Below, in pieces: positions 17,286 through 26,705 of a DNA stretch of 64,000 nt. This DNA comes from Oscillospiraceae bacterium (GTDB lineage Bacteria > Bacillota > Clostridia > Oscillospirales > Oscillospiraceae): contig SVLT01000002.1 in assembly GCA_015067845.1 (NCBI GenBank), positions 81,439 through 145,438 on the forward strand, read 5' to 3'. Position 1 is the first letter of the stretch; the number at the start of each line of letters is the position of its first letter. The notes beneath the pieces are model-generated. The model made no database searches, had not been told where the DNA came from, and was given only the letters and a program-made list of their open reading frames with translations. The position numbers were made by a program, and so were the translations under genes.

Positions 17286-17309
17286 TATCGCATTGTGATA
17301 TATCGCATT
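17286..17309 (+). repeat. Direct repeat TATCGCATT, candidate operator
   Basis: Two exact 9-bp copies, 15 bp apart from start to start, lie in the 5' leader of the AraC-type gene. AraC-family proteins usually bind direct repeats about 1.5 to 2 helical turns apart, so autoregulation is possible. Confidence 0.4.
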
Positions 17310-17349
17310 TTGTCATTTATCAAAATTGAATCAGGAGGTGAAATACAGT

Positions 17350-18108
17350 ATGTATAGGCTGCTGGTAGTAAACCAAATTGGTAACCATGTTGTAGAGGAC
17401 ATGGTAGCAACCTATATCCCCTTCCTGTTCTCCTCCGTAGATGTGCAAATTGCGGACAGTTATTGCAGCGCAGTTGAGAAGCTTCATAATTCTTGCTATG
17501 ATTTGGTGTTTGTGGAAGCAAGCGACTCCTGCGATGCGCTTCACAACCAAGAAGCTCGTAAACAACTGATGGCTGCAGTCCATCAAATCCCAGATTCAAA
17601 AGTCATTCTCATTACGGATGTATACTCACCCGAATTGGCTCTGGAGCATCAGAATTCTCTTCTCCCCGATTTGCCGCAAATCAGTCTCTTCTATGATGTA
17701 GTCACTACAGCCTTCCCGGAAATAGCAACCTGCACACATCATTATGTTAATCGCCGTTGGTTGCTGAATCAGGATCCGCCCTCCATTCGTATTCTGAACG
17801 TTCTTGATATTATACGAAATGAATACCGCCGGGACATTAGTCTCACATATCTGGCAGAAAGAGTATATGTGTCTCCTTGTTACCTCAGTACGACCTTCAG
17901 CAAGTTTATGGGCGCAGGTCCGATGGCCTATGTAAATCGCCTGCGCCTGGAGCAAGCAGCGTCGATGCTGATATCTACCCCCATCAGCGTTACCGAGATA
18001 TGCACCTATTTAGGCTATAATAACCTGCCCTATTTTTGTACCTGTTTTAAGCGAAAATACGGCATGACTCCGGCACAATATCGCCTGGAGCATTCTTCTG
18101 TATCCTAA
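17350..18108 (+). CDS. AraC-type regulator with degenerate receiver-like domain
   Basis: 252 aa from the ATG at 17350, which follows CAGGAGGTG. The C-terminal ~100 residues are a double helix-turn-helix of the AraC class (LTYLAERVYVSPCYLSTTF, then VTEICTYLGYNNLPYF). The N-terminal ~120 residues resemble a response-regulator receiver (YRLLVVNQ... then YDLVFVEAS, then VILITD). The position that should be the phospho-accepting Asp is Glu56. No sensor kinase lies nearby. The domain may therefore be phosphorylation-independent, similar to YesN-type regulators that have lost their switch. Its place beside GH30 and the ABC operon makes it a second candidate for the island activator. Confidence 0.8.
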   Translation: MYRLLVVNQIGNHVVEDMVATYIPFLFSSVDVQIADSYCSAVEKLHNSCYDLVFVEASDSCDALHNQEARKQLMAAVHQIPDSKVILITDVYSPELALEHQNSLLPDLPQISLFYDVVTTAFPEIATCTHHYVNRRWLLNQDPPSIRILNVLDIIRNEYRRDISLTYLAERVYVSPCYLSTTFSKFMGAGPMAYVNRLRLEQAASMLISTPISVTEICTYLGYNNLPYFCTCFKRKYGMTPAQYRLEHSSVS

Positions 18109-18132
18109 AACCCGATGATCCCACAATTATTA

Positions 18133-18163
18133 ACGGCGTGGCAAAAAAGCCACGCCGTTTTTA
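18133..18163 (+). terminator. Rho-independent terminator of receiver-AraC gene
   Basis: A 10-bp stem (ACGGCGTGGC / GCCACGCCGT) with a six-A loop is followed by TTTTTATTT. It may also end the long minus-strand operon coming from the other side. Confidence 0.9.
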
Positions 18164-18182
18164 TTTGCGCAATGCAACACCG

Positions 18183-19046
18183 TCACTTCATAGCAACAGT
18201 GGTGCCGGGTGCTATTGCATACACCTTCCCATCGCTGTCCAGCCAGATCGTTTGATTCGTGGGATTGTACGCCAGTGTATTATCCACATTGTATTGCAAC
18301 GCCTCATATGCTTTTACATATTCGTAGATCTCCATATTGGTGGCAAACCAAATATCGTCACGCGCGCTGAAGATACGGCATAATTCCTCGATATGATCCC
18401 AGTTGCTCCTTCTCTCAAACTCGTAGGTGTGTCCCCAGATATAGAAAAGTCTCGGATATCGGTCCGGCGCATAGAAGCTGTCGATATCCATTTCCGCAAA
18501 CCGTTTTGCCCATTGCAGAATATTGGGATTATCATGGTGCGCTGTAGGGATCCAATTATGCCAATCCTCCGGCAAGCGGAAACGGTCATTGTCAGCAGCA
18601 AGACTTCTGGCATACGAAATATCCAAATCAGTCAAATAGCTTTTGATCCGGGGATATGAAGTGCCGTTATTCATTACTGTTATACCGGAATCCGGATAAG
18701 CCATGCCCCGGATGATCCGTCCGGTCATCCGCTCCAGTTCTCTGCGGCATTGCAGTGCGTCTACAAGCGCGTCCACCGTGCGGGCATTTCCGGGGGCCAC
18801 ATGCTGCGCACCGTGAACCGCGACTTCGTGTCCCCCCGCAAGAATAACCGTATTCAGCTGCTCTTTGGTAATGTTGTAGCCGTTCTCATCCTGTGCCAGC
18901 CAAAGGCTGTTGATATTGAATGTTCCCTTGCAACCATATTTCTCTAAAATTTTACAGAGCCGCACATCTGTCTGCAGACCATCGTCATAGCTGAATGTAA
19001 CCGTCTTTGTCTTACCGCCCGGGAAACGAAGATAGCGATATCTCAT
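18183..19046 (-). CDS. Polysaccharide deacetylase (NodB-homology, CE4-like)
   Basis: 287 aa. The NodB fold is shown by TFSYDDGLQTD, which supplies the catalytic and first metal-binding Asp, and by HGAQH, which stands where the HxxxH metal ligands should be. A late YIWGHTYE motif also fits. There is no signal peptide, so a cytoplasmic role on imported acetylated oligosaccharides is likely, rather than peptidoglycan modification. It is the last gene of the twelve-gene transport operon and follows GH5 by 15 nt. Confidence 0.8.
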   Translation of the reverse strand: MRYRYLRFPGGKTKTVTFSYDDGLQTDVRLCKILEKYGCKGTFNINSLWLAQDENGYNITKEQLNTVILAGGHEVAVHGAQHVAPGNARTVDALVDALQCRRELERMTGRIIRGMAYPDSGITVMNNGTSYPRIKSYLTDLDISYARSLAADNDRFRLPEDWHNWIPTAHHDNPNILQWAKRFAEMDIDSFYAPDRYPRLFYIWGHTYEFERRSNWDHIEELCRIFSARDDIWFATNMEIYEYVKAYEALQYNVDNTLAYNPTNQTIWLDSDGKVYAIAPGTTVAMK

Positions 19047-19061
19047 TTGAGTTACCTCCTT

Positions 19062-20150
19062 TTAGATGACATTTCCATTTATGATTTGGCGAAGGCGTTC
19101 GCTCAGAATTCTGCGGTGATCGTCATCCACTAAGCTGGATTTGTTGCCATCATTGGGCGTACTCAGGTAATTCCACACACTGTAGGGCGCATCCAATTCC
19201 TTCAACAGTTTGATCACATCGTTCAGCCAGTTTTCACGCCACTCCAGCGGTACATGCCGCAGCACCGAAAATTCTCCGCAATACAGAATCTTATCCGGAT
19301 GGGCCGCCACGAAATCATAGGCCGCCTGCATACAGGATCGCAGATAATGAATATCGATGCGCTCGATCCCCTCATAAGTTTCCTTCTCGCCAAAAAATCT
19401 GCGATAGTCCCGGTAATACTCTACATCTCCGGGGTACGGCATATCCCGATTGTACAAGGCATGACGATCCTGAAGTACACCGCGCTGATGGGTAAATTCG
19501 ATGGGATCATAGAAATGGAATGTGTATACCACATTCTCATCCTCAAAGATCTCCAGTTCACGCAGAGACTCCGTGCAGTTCCAACGATTTCCGCCAATAA
19601 TGATGATCCTGTTACGATTCTTTTCACGCAGAGCAGCCACGGTCCTGCACAGAATCTTATTCCACTCCGATGCAGGTTCATAACGCATTTCATTCAGAAG
19701 TTCAAATGCAACATACGGCCTGTCTGCATACCGATCTTCTAAAGCAAGCCAAAGCGCAATAAAGCGCTCCTGATAAACCGGATTATTCAGCAGATTGCTT
19801 TCCTCCGGAACATCGCAGTAATTGCCATAGCACTTGTGCATATTCAGGTTCACATTCAAACCGCACTCATGGCACCAATCGATGCATCTGTCCAGAAGTT
19901 CAAAGCTACGCATACGATATTCACCCAAAACGGGCTCCATAACAAACTGGTCAAAAGGAAGACGAATATGGTCGACTCCAAGAGATGCGATATAGGCAAT
20001 ATCATCCCGGGTGATATATTTCTCAAAATGTTCCTCATCACCGATGGTCATCAGTAGACGCTTATCCGCAGGGATCGCCGTATAGCGCTTAAAATTTGTG
20101 AGCCAGCCGCCAATACCAATACCTTTTTCAAATCCTACGAACTTTTTCAT
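19062..20150 (-). CDS. GH5-family glycoside hydrolase (cellulase-fold)
   Basis: 362 aa. Clan GH-A features are visible: GVDHIRLPFDQF, LNMHKCYGN, FELLNEM with the acid/base E154, FHFYDP, and LYCGEFSV with the nucleophile E293. The length fits a single catalytic domain and no signal peptide is seen, so it likely cleaves imported beta-linked oligosaccharides. GH5 covers glucanases, mannanases and others; the exact substrate cannot be told. It is cotranscribed with the ABC transporters, a DUF4867 gene and the deacetylase. Confidence 0.85.
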   Translation of the reverse strand: MKKFVGFEKGIGIGGWLTNFKRYTAIPADKRLLMTIGDEEHFEKYITRDDIAYIASLGVDHIRLPFDQFVMEPVLGEYRMRSFELLDRCIDWCHECGLNVNLNMHKCYGNYCDVPEESNLLNNPVYQERFIALWLALEDRYADRPYVAFELLNEMRYEPASEWNKILCRTVAALREKNRNRIIIIGGNRWNCTESLRELEIFEDENVVYTFHFYDPIEFTHQRGVLQDRHALYNRDMPYPGDVEYYRDYRRFFGEKETYEGIERIDIHYLRSCMQAAYDFVAAHPDKILYCGEFSVLRHVPLEWRENWLNDVIKLLKELDAPYSVWNYLSTPNDGNKSSLVDDDHRRILSERLRQIINGNVI

Positions 20151-20163
20151 CTCTTTGCTCCCG

Positions 20164-20787
20164 TTAGACCATTATGTTTTCACCCAGCAAGCCCATATGC
20201 ACTTTTTGGGGATCCAAACCGGATTCCGGATGGGCGATCAGCCACTTGTTGCGATCGGTCATCAGCTTGCCCTCACCGGCGCGATCCGGTTCCTTTTCCA
20301 AGGGCAAATTAGTGCCCTTGGGCAAAACAACGACCATTTTAAAGGCATCACCATCTACACCGCAGGGTGCGTAATGCAACGTGGTTCCGTAGGTCTCAAA
20401 AGCGGTACCTGCATTCACCAGAAAAGCCTCCACTTTTGCGGTATCATAGGTAAAGGTCTCCGGATCCACATCCTGTTCTCTGCCCAACAGCAGGATCAGG
20501 TCTGTACAGGCTAGATTCCACTCGGATGCTTTATGGTATTCCAGAGCGTTGAGTTTTTGACCATGGCCACTGACATGTCCCATTTGAATAGGCATAAAAC
20601 CATAGAAGGTTTCCGTCAATTCCCGGAATATGGGAAGTTTTTCCAGTTCTGGATCTGAAGCAACATAAGTGCATCCTTCAGGTGGAGTCACTTTTTCCAT
20701 GGCCTGCAGCAATTCATTGCAATCATATTCGGTAATGATCTTACCATACTGGCGGAATCGTTGATCCATTGCGCTGATAATTTCCAT
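20164..20787 (-). CDS. DUF4867-like protein of sugar operons
   Basis: 207 aa with a strong site (AAGGAGG). It resembles the DUF4867 family, which often stands in Firmicutes sugar-utilisation operons and has no known activity. Histidine- and glutamate-containing segments (QMGHVSGHGQKLNALEYHKASE) look like cupin-type metal or sugar ligands. It lies between the solute-binding protein and GH5 genes, separated from the former by a 9-bp hairpin. A sugar isomerase or mutarotase role would suit the context but is not proven. Confidence 0.6.
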   Translation of the reverse strand: MEIISAMDQRFRQYGKIITEYDCNELLQAMEKVTPPEGCTYVASDPELEKLPIFRELTETFYGFMPIQMGHVSGHGQKLNALEYHKASEWNLACTDLILLLGREQDVDPETFTYDTAKVEAFLVNAGTAFETYGTTLHYAPCGVDGDAFKMVVVLPKGTNLPLEKEPDRAGEGKLMTDRNKWLIAHPESGLDPQKVHMGLLGENIMV

Positions 20788-20808
20788 AGTATCCTCCTTC
20801 TTGTGAAA

Positions 20809-20830
20809 CCCCGGCAGTTGCCTGCCGGGG
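20809..20830 (-). terminator. Intra-operon stem-loop after solute-binding protein gene
   Basis: A 9-bp GC-rich stem (CCCCGGCAG / CTGCCGGGG) with a 4-nt loop directly follows the solute-binding protein stop codon. Only three T residues follow. Such hairpins commonly stabilise the abundant binding-protein mRNA and let part of the transcription through. Confidence 0.6.
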
Positions 20831-20841
20831 TAAGTGAATGT

Positions 20842-22263
20842 TTACTCGGTGTAACCCAGAAGTGTGTTTGCAGCGTCAATGGCAGCCTGATTAACAGGAC
20901 GCAGGATCTCAATGATCTCGGCAGGAGTTCTGGTCAGTTTGCAGGGAGTGACCACATAGTCCCAGTAGTCGAAGTTGGGAACCAGGTAGTAGTACTCCAT
21001 GATCATGGTATCTTCGCCGGTCAGGATCTTGTAGACCGTCTCGTCTACAGCCTTCTCATCCCGGAACAGCCAATAATAGCTATCCTTAAAGCTGATGCCC
21101 AGCTCGTCATGTTCAGGCAGCTTGTCGGTGTCGTACCATGCATTGATAATGGTAGCGACCTTATTCGCTGTCTCCTCGTCCAGGCAGGAAGGAATGCAGA
21201 CCGCAGTAGGAACGCTGGCAGTGCAGTTGCTGCCCTTGGGGCCTGCAGGATACATAACCGCGCCATAGTCATCGGCCATTTCCATCCAATAGCTCTGGAT
21301 CTGCCAGTTACCGACAGTCATCGCAATTTTGCCATTTGCAAAGTCCGTGTACAGAGAATCCCAGGTCTCGCCATCCAGGAAGGGATGGCAGTAGCCCTTC
21401 TGCAGCAGGCTGACGATGAAGTTCATTCCTTCTTCAAACGCAGGATCCAGCGTACCGTCAATCAATTTGCCGTTTTCATCGCGATTGACAAACCGTGCAC
21501 CGTTGCTGTAAATGCCCATGTTCATGATGGTGCCATCATTACCGCCGAAACCGTAGATATCGGTAATACCGTCGTTGTCAATATCCTTGGTCAGCTTTTC
21601 GCACAGTTCTTCAAAATGTGTCCAGTCCCAATTGCCTTCCGCCTGCAGCTTGTAAGGCAGATCCGGATCCAGGCCGGCCTCCTTGAACAGCCGCTTATTC
21701 CACAGCAGGTAATCACCAGGCTCATTTTCAGAAGGACGAGCGCCATAAATCTTGCCGTCGATGGTGTAATACTCGATACTTTCCTTGCTCCATTTGGGAT
21801 CGTTCTCAAAATCGAAAGCATCCAGTGTGGACAGATCATACAGCAGGCCCTGGGAAGCCATAGCGGTAACATAGTTGTGTTCGCCCATAAACGCGGAGCA
21901 AGGGGGATCATTCTGGAGGATGCTATTGATCAAAACCTCAGAATATGTACCCATATTCTGCAGACCGATCTCCTGGAACGTAAAATTCATCTCAGCCTGA
22001 AGCATCTCGTGGTATTCCAGGCAAATCTGATCCCATGCGGTTTCAGGTTCCTTCGGTTCATACTCGGCAGGGCCCCACCAGTTACCAAGAATGAATGTCA
22101 TGCCACCCATATCCGGATAATTGACTTCCGGGGTTGTGGGGAGAGTAGCATCCGTCGGGGTAGTATCCGTCGGATTGGCAGGTTCCTCGTTGCATGCAGT
22201 CAGACCCAGCATCAGGCTCAGGATCATCATAATCGCCAGGACCAATGATAACGATCTTTTCAT
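20842..22263 (-). CDS. Sugar ABC transporter solute-binding lipoprotein (system A)
   Basis: 473 aa with a lipoprotein signal (GLTAC, Cys24), anchored outside the membrane. It fits the family 1 extracellular solute-binding proteins of CUT1 importers: WDQICLEYHEML near the N-terminus, YLLWNKRLFKEAGLDPD, and a C-terminal helical lobe. It delivers an oligosaccharide to the two permeases encoded just upstream in the transcript (22301-24155). No ATPase gene is present; CUT1 systems in Firmicutes usually share an MsmX-type ATPase. Confidence 0.88.
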   Translation of the reverse strand: MKRSLSLVLAIMMILSLMLGLTACNEEPANPTDTTPTDATLPTTPEVNYPDMGGMTFILGNWWGPAEYEPKEPETAWDQICLEYHEMLQAEMNFTFQEIGLQNMGTYSEVLINSILQNDPPCSAFMGEHNYVTAMASQGLLYDLSTLDAFDFENDPKWSKESIEYYTIDGKIYGARPSENEPGDYLLWNKRLFKEAGLDPDLPYKLQAEGNWDWTHFEELCEKLTKDIDNDGITDIYGFGGNDGTIMNMGIYSNGARFVNRDENGKLIDGTLDPAFEEGMNFIVSLLQKGYCHPFLDGETWDSLYTDFANGKIAMTVGNWQIQSYWMEMADDYGAVMYPAGPKGSNCTASVPTAVCIPSCLDEETANKVATIINAWYDTDKLPEHDELGISFKDSYYWLFRDEKAVDETVYKILTGEDTMIMEYYYLVPNFDYWDYVVTPCKLTRTPAEIIEILRPVNQAAIDAANTLLGYTE

Positions 22264-22300
22264 GGTATTCCTCCTAGATTCTTGTAAATTTAGTTTTTAT

Positions 22301-23248
22301 TTACATCTTGACCGCAGAAGCGCTCAAAGATTTCACAAATTTCTTCTGTGCCACCAAGTACAAAAGGATCACCGGGATCAGCACAAGAAGGGTTCCCGTG
22401 GCATTGATTGCAGCTATATAGGTAAAAGAGGGTCTTGTATCCAAATAGCCGATCAAGCTTGTGGACAATGCGCTCAATCTTGTAGGCAGCAACAACGCAG
22501 ACTTCAGCAGCAGGTTGGTAAGATAATTGTCTGTCCACTGCCACACGAAAGAGAACAGGAAACAGGATGTGGCAATGGGCATCGCGTCAGGTAGCATGAT
22601 CTCCACCAACGTCTTCAGCGTCCCGCATCCATCGATATACGCCGCTTCCTCAATATCCTTGGGCACATTTCGGAAATACTGGCGGAACAAGTAAATGTAC
22701 AGACCGCATTTCAATCCCGTACAAGTGCCGGCCAACAGCAAGACCGGCGCAACGGAACCCGTCAGATTGAGCGGTTTCCCCAAAAGCGCTTTAAAAAGTC
22801 CAAAGATATCAAAGTATCGGAAATTCAGCAACAGGGAGGACGCATAGGTCTGCGGGGGGATCACGATCATCAGAATGACCATAAAGAACCAAAAATTCTT
22901 TAGCGGGAACTGATATCTTGCAAAACCGTATCCCACCAGCAGCGTGGACATCACCTGAAGCACCGCCACACCTGTTGCCAGCGAAAAGGTATTAGCGAAG
23001 GACTTGGTGTAATCCATCAGTTTCAGCGCGACCTCGTAATTATCAAATGTAAAATGTCTTGGCAACGACACCACAGTTTGATCGTATAAATCCTGCTCTT
23101 CCATGAAGCTGATGGAAATTTTGTTAAGCAACGGCTGTAAAATAGTAAAACATAGCCCGAACATCAAAATCAGCAGCACAAGATCCGCAGAAAACTTGAT
23201 CAGCCTTCGTTTCAGGCCATCTTTTGTGATTCTGATACCTTTAGTCAT
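22301..23248 (-). CDS. Carbohydrate ABC transporter permease, MalG-like (system A)
   Basis: 315 aa, about six membrane segments. The EAA loop is visible as EEAAYIDGCGTLKTLVEIMLPDAMPI, which docks the shared ATPase. It overlaps its partner permease gene by 8 nt. The N-terminal periplasmic-type loop (RHFTFDNYEVALKLMDYTKSF) is typical of the MalG branch. Confidence 0.88.
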   Translation of the reverse strand: MTKGIRITKDGLKRRLIKFSADLVLLILMFGLCFTILQPLLNKISISFMEEQDLYDQTVVSLPRHFTFDNYEVALKLMDYTKSFANTFSLATGVAVLQVMSTLLVGYGFARYQFPLKNFWFFMVILMIVIPPQTYASSLLLNFRYFDIFGLFKALLGKPLNLTGSVAPVLLLAGTCTGLKCGLYIYLFRQYFRNVPKDIEEAAYIDGCGTLKTLVEIMLPDAMPIATSCFLFSFVWQWTDNYLTNLLLKSALLLPTRLSALSTSLIGYLDTRPSFTYIAAINATGTLLVLIPVILLYLVAQKKFVKSLSASAVKM

Positions 23249-24155
23249 AATAATACACCATCCTTGAAATCAGAAGCACCGATATGCCGATCAGCGCCAG
23301 CATGGCAATACAGTAGATCCATGCCATTGCCGACGCATAGCCATAGTCCATCGTGGCAGAAATGGTGGTCATGATCTTTTCCATCAACGGATTCTCCGTT
23401 CTGGCGAACTGATCAATGATCGTGTAGATCCAGTTGACCAGGATCATAGGCGTCAGCATCGGGATCGTGATCTTCCACAGTTTTTGCCATTCATCACAGC
23501 CTTCCATGTCCGCAGCCTCGTAGATCGACGGATTGATCGCCTGAAGTCCGGAGAGGAAAATGACGATCTGGATACTGGAGGCGACCACGATATCATAGAA
23601 GTGATTAATAATTTTGACCACCAGTGAAATGATCTCCTGACCACTGCTTCCCAGTGCGCCCAATAACAGATTCTGCACTGTTGTCGTGATGGATGTATCC
23701 ACAGATGCGCTCTGCATATCCTGAATACCCATCAGCAAAGTATTGCTTCGCTCCATGCCTACAATGACACCGGATGTCAAAATCACCGGCATGAAGAAGA
23801 TGGCGCGAACAACACCTCTGCCCGGAAAGCTTCGGTTGAGCAAAACGGCAATGATCAGGCTGAAAATGATGATGCATGGAACATCGATCAGCAGATCCCG
23901 AACCGTCTCCACCAGCAACCGGTTAAAATCCTTATCTACCGTCAACGCATGGATATAGCTCTTCAAGCCCCAAAACTCCAAACCGAATCCGGTTCCGTCT
24001 GTTTTAAGCGTAACATCAGAAAGGCTCATGCCCAGGGAGGTAACAACCGGTGAAAACAGGAACAACAGGAAGCCGATCAGAAACGGACTGATAAACAGGT
24101 AACCGGTAATAGATTTTCTGGTGCTCATACTCAAGCGACGCGGTTTCCGTTTCAT
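23241..24155 (-). CDS. Carbohydrate ABC transporter permease, MalF-like (system A)
   Basis: 304 aa from MKRKPRRLS at 24155, with the site AGGAGGAAG lying inside the end of the DUF5696 gene. About six membrane segments and the EAA loop (YEAADMEGCDEWQKLWKITIPMLTPM) are visible. It pairs with the MalG-like permease to form the membrane channel of system A. Confidence 0.88.
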   Translation of the reverse strand: MKRKPRRLSMSTRKSITGYLFISPFLIGFLLFLFSPVVTSLGMSLSDVTLKTDGTGFGLEFWGLKSYIHALTVDKDFNRLLVETVRDLLIDVPCIIIFSLIIAVLLNRSFPGRGVVRAIFFMPVILTSGVIVGMERSNTLLMGIQDMQSASVDTSITTTVQNLLLGALGSSGQEIISLVVKIINHFYDIVVASSIQIVIFLSGLQAINPSIYEAADMEGCDEWQKLWKITIPMLTPMILVNWIYTIIDQFARTENPLMEKIMTTISATMDYGYASAMAWIYCIAMLALIGISVLLISRMVYYYD

Positions 24156-24156
24156 A

Positions 24157-26703
24157 TTATCTTCCTCCTTCCACCGTTGTCCAATCGCCGGCAGGAACCG
24201 TGATCCGACCGTCGCTCCAGCTCTGCGTGCCATAGTTGACATATACCTGCGTACCATCCTCATAGCGGGTATATGTAACCGTATCTGTCAGATAACCATG
24301 GTCAACGATCTTCTGCGAAACTGTATGTCCCAATTCATCGTTGAGTCGGGAATACAGTACCCGCAGTTCTTCCTCCCAATCGGCGAAATTACCGCCATAC
24401 ATATCATATTGATAAGTATACCGGTTTTTCTGCAGTTCCTGATAATCCACCTCAAAGAAGGAATAATACAGGCCAGCGCCAGTTTCCACACTCTTCAGCA
24501 CCTCACGCCGGTAATTGCCAGCCGTGTTCAGCGGTTCTCCGGTATAGCTGACACAGCCATGCAGTGCGATTTGATAGAACGGGATCTGACGGTCTACAAT
24601 GTTGTAACCCGAACCTTGCAGGTCCATATTGCAAATGCAATCTGCACTGACTGCGGCATAATCAAACCCCTTATCCACGATCACAGATGTTCCTTGCTCC
24701 TTCATCTGAGCAAGCAACTCCGCCTGAGCAGTCAGCATCTCATGTCTCGACACGTTATCCCTGTTGGAGAAATCCGAATAAAGGATCGATCCCACATCGC
24801 TGAACCCAACTCCTGCATTACCCCAGTTCGCTGCTTCTTCTGCCAGCACATTCATGGATGCCAGGATGCTTTCCAGGTCCATCAAATAGATACGATCGTC
24901 CGCACTTTTTACAATCTCCTGAGTGTTTTGGTAGAACGGATATCTCTCTACAATCGTATTCATAGTGTTACGGACTGTATTGGTAGATGCCATTAACCAG
25001 GAACGATTCATCACCAGTTCGGAGTACCCATTAATATACAATTGGGCATTTGCCTCCCCGATTGCTTGAAGCAGCGCCTGCAACTCAGCCTTGCTTCCCA
25101 ACACTTTTTCCACATTCGCTTTTGTCAGTTCCTTCTGATCCATACCTCCATTGAACAACGCGCTATAGCGGATACGCAGGTTCTCAATATCGGACAATTT
25201 ACCAACAATCGCCGTTACTTCGGAATAATCCGCCGCAGCATAGGTTTGTCGTATAGGCATTCCCAAGATCTTCTCACTTTTATCAATGGCACCGATGAAC
25301 TCGATCACCAGCGGCAAAGCAGACGCGTTATTTGTCTCCATCTGGGGATGTAGCTCCATTAGATAGCTGCGGTATCGGTTTGCCATCTCCACATAGGAGT
25401 CAGAAGCGCCGCAGAAATAACGTACAGAAATCGATTCCGTAGGCTGCTGGCTCTGGGACACAAAAATCGAAGACTCTGTTTTCTGTGAAATAGATGTTGC
25501 CTCACCGTGAATAGCGGTAAATACCGGGCAAATATGGTTAAAACTACTGTTTCTGCCGGAAATATCTGCTTCCACCGACATTTCAGCAGCACAGGATTCT
25601 CCAACCGCCAACAAATAACTGCCATTTTTGGCAATACCAAATACCGGGAAGGAAGCACTGGTCTCTTGAACACGCATCGTACGTTCAAACACATCGTCGT
25701 AGCCATACACATTGGCAAAGTAGGCATTGGCTCTGTATTTTCCGTTGTTGAAGAAGATCTGTCCGCCTCCACCATCCGGCACCAGCATATATCCTTCATC
25801 TTCCAGTCCGGCAGCACACATATATGGCAGCAGGCGAATCTGCGTGATCGGATACTCAGGATCGCAAACGATCTTGTCCTGCGGGACCTCTACCACCAGA
25901 GCATCTTCTTCCAAACGGTAGCAAACAGACAGATTGAACTGGATACTCTTCGCGGTTTCTTCCTTATTCACCTTGTCCTCTTTCGCATGCTCCTCTGTGT
26001 AGCCCACCTTTGTGAAAATCGCTTCCAGTTGTTCCATCTGGTAGTTTTTTACAGGTTGTCCACCGGTGGCCTGAGACAAGGCATACATTACTTCTGTTTC
26101 CAATTGCGGCAGATAGCTCAGCAATTCTGCTCTGCGTTCCGGATCCTTGATCTTGTTCAGGTCCAGTTTTCGGTATATTCGAAGAATGGAAGTTCTATCT
26201 TCCTTCTCCATTTTGTCCAGCCATTCCTGCATTTTTGCTTCTGTCAAAGCCTCCGGGACAATGAACTCTCTTACCGCCGGTCCCAACATATAGTCTACGA
26301 TCAGGTCACCGTTTTCTTCCCGGATCTCGAAACTGCCGCCGGAGATACCATAGGTAAAATTATCATAAGTAAAAACATTGCCTGTTCTGTCCGTATATTG
26401 AATGATCAGAGTGGACTGCATCTTATTTCTGGCATCTGTATCCGCCGCAGGATCCTCGGCTGCGCCCGCAGGAACAGAATTCCAAACGGTTCCATTGACC
26501 TTGTCCGTCAGGGTGAAGTAGCCAGTCGTTCCATCCATTTCCATCTTTAAAAAGGAGTTTTCCAAAACATAGGACTCCTGATTGTTCTCATTGTCATAGA
26601 ACCGGATCTTCACATTTTCGTCACCGGTACCCTGACAACCCATTAAAGGCAGGACGAACAGCAAAACGGCACATATCAGGCATAAATATATTATATTCCG
26701 CAT
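24157..26703 (-). CDS. DUF5696-type lipoprotein, possible glycosidase-like fold
   Basis: 848 aa with a lipoprotein signal (PLMGC, Cys about residue 23). The sequence fits the DUF5696 family of Firmicutes, found beside Yip1 and NHL proteins in ABC transporter operons. The N-terminal ~430 residues look beta-rich (MDGTTGYFTLTDKVNGTVWNSV). The following ~300 residues alternate as in a TIM barrel (PLVIEFIGAIDK, VGFSDVGSILYSDF, TSVIVDKGFDYA). That layout recalls large glycoside hydrolases, but I cannot point to catalytic residues. It lies between the two transporter systems and is cotranscribed with both, so an extracytoplasmic role in glycan capture or cleavage is a reasonable guess. Confidence 0.7.
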   Translation of the reverse strand: MRNIIYLCLICAVLLFVLPLMGCQGTGDENVKIRFYDNENNQESYVLENSFLKMEMDGTTGYFTLTDKVNGTVWNSVPAGAAEDPAADTDARNKMQSTLIIQYTDRTGNVFTYDNFTYGISGGSFEIREENGDLIVDYMLGPAVREFIVPEALTEAKMQEWLDKMEKEDRTSILRIYRKLDLNKIKDPERRAELLSYLPQLETEVMYALSQATGGQPVKNYQMEQLEAIFTKVGYTEEHAKEDKVNKEETAKSIQFNLSVCYRLEEDALVVEVPQDKIVCDPEYPITQIRLLPYMCAAGLEDEGYMLVPDGGGGQIFFNNGKYRANAYFANVYGYDDVFERTMRVQETSASFPVFGIAKNGSYLLAVGESCAAEMSVEADISGRNSSFNHICPVFTAIHGEATSISQKTESSIFVSQSQQPTESISVRYFCGASDSYVEMANRYRSYLMELHPQMETNNASALPLVIEFIGAIDKSEKILGMPIRQTYAAADYSEVTAIVGKLSDIENLRIRYSALFNGGMDQKELTKANVEKVLGSKAELQALLQAIGEANAQLYINGYSELVMNRSWLMASTNTVRNTMNTIVERYPFYQNTQEIVKSADDRIYLMDLESILASMNVLAEEAANWGNAGVGFSDVGSILYSDFSNRDNVSRHEMLTAQAELLAQMKEQGTSVIVDKGFDYAAVSADCICNMDLQGSGYNIVDRQIPFYQIALHGCVSYTGEPLNTAGNYRREVLKSVETGAGLYYSFFEVDYQELQKNRYTYQYDMYGGNFADWEEELRVLYSRLNDELGHTVSQKIVDHGYLTDTVTYTRYEDGTQVYVNYGTQSWSDGRITVPAGDWTTVEGGR

Positions 26704-26705
26704 GT

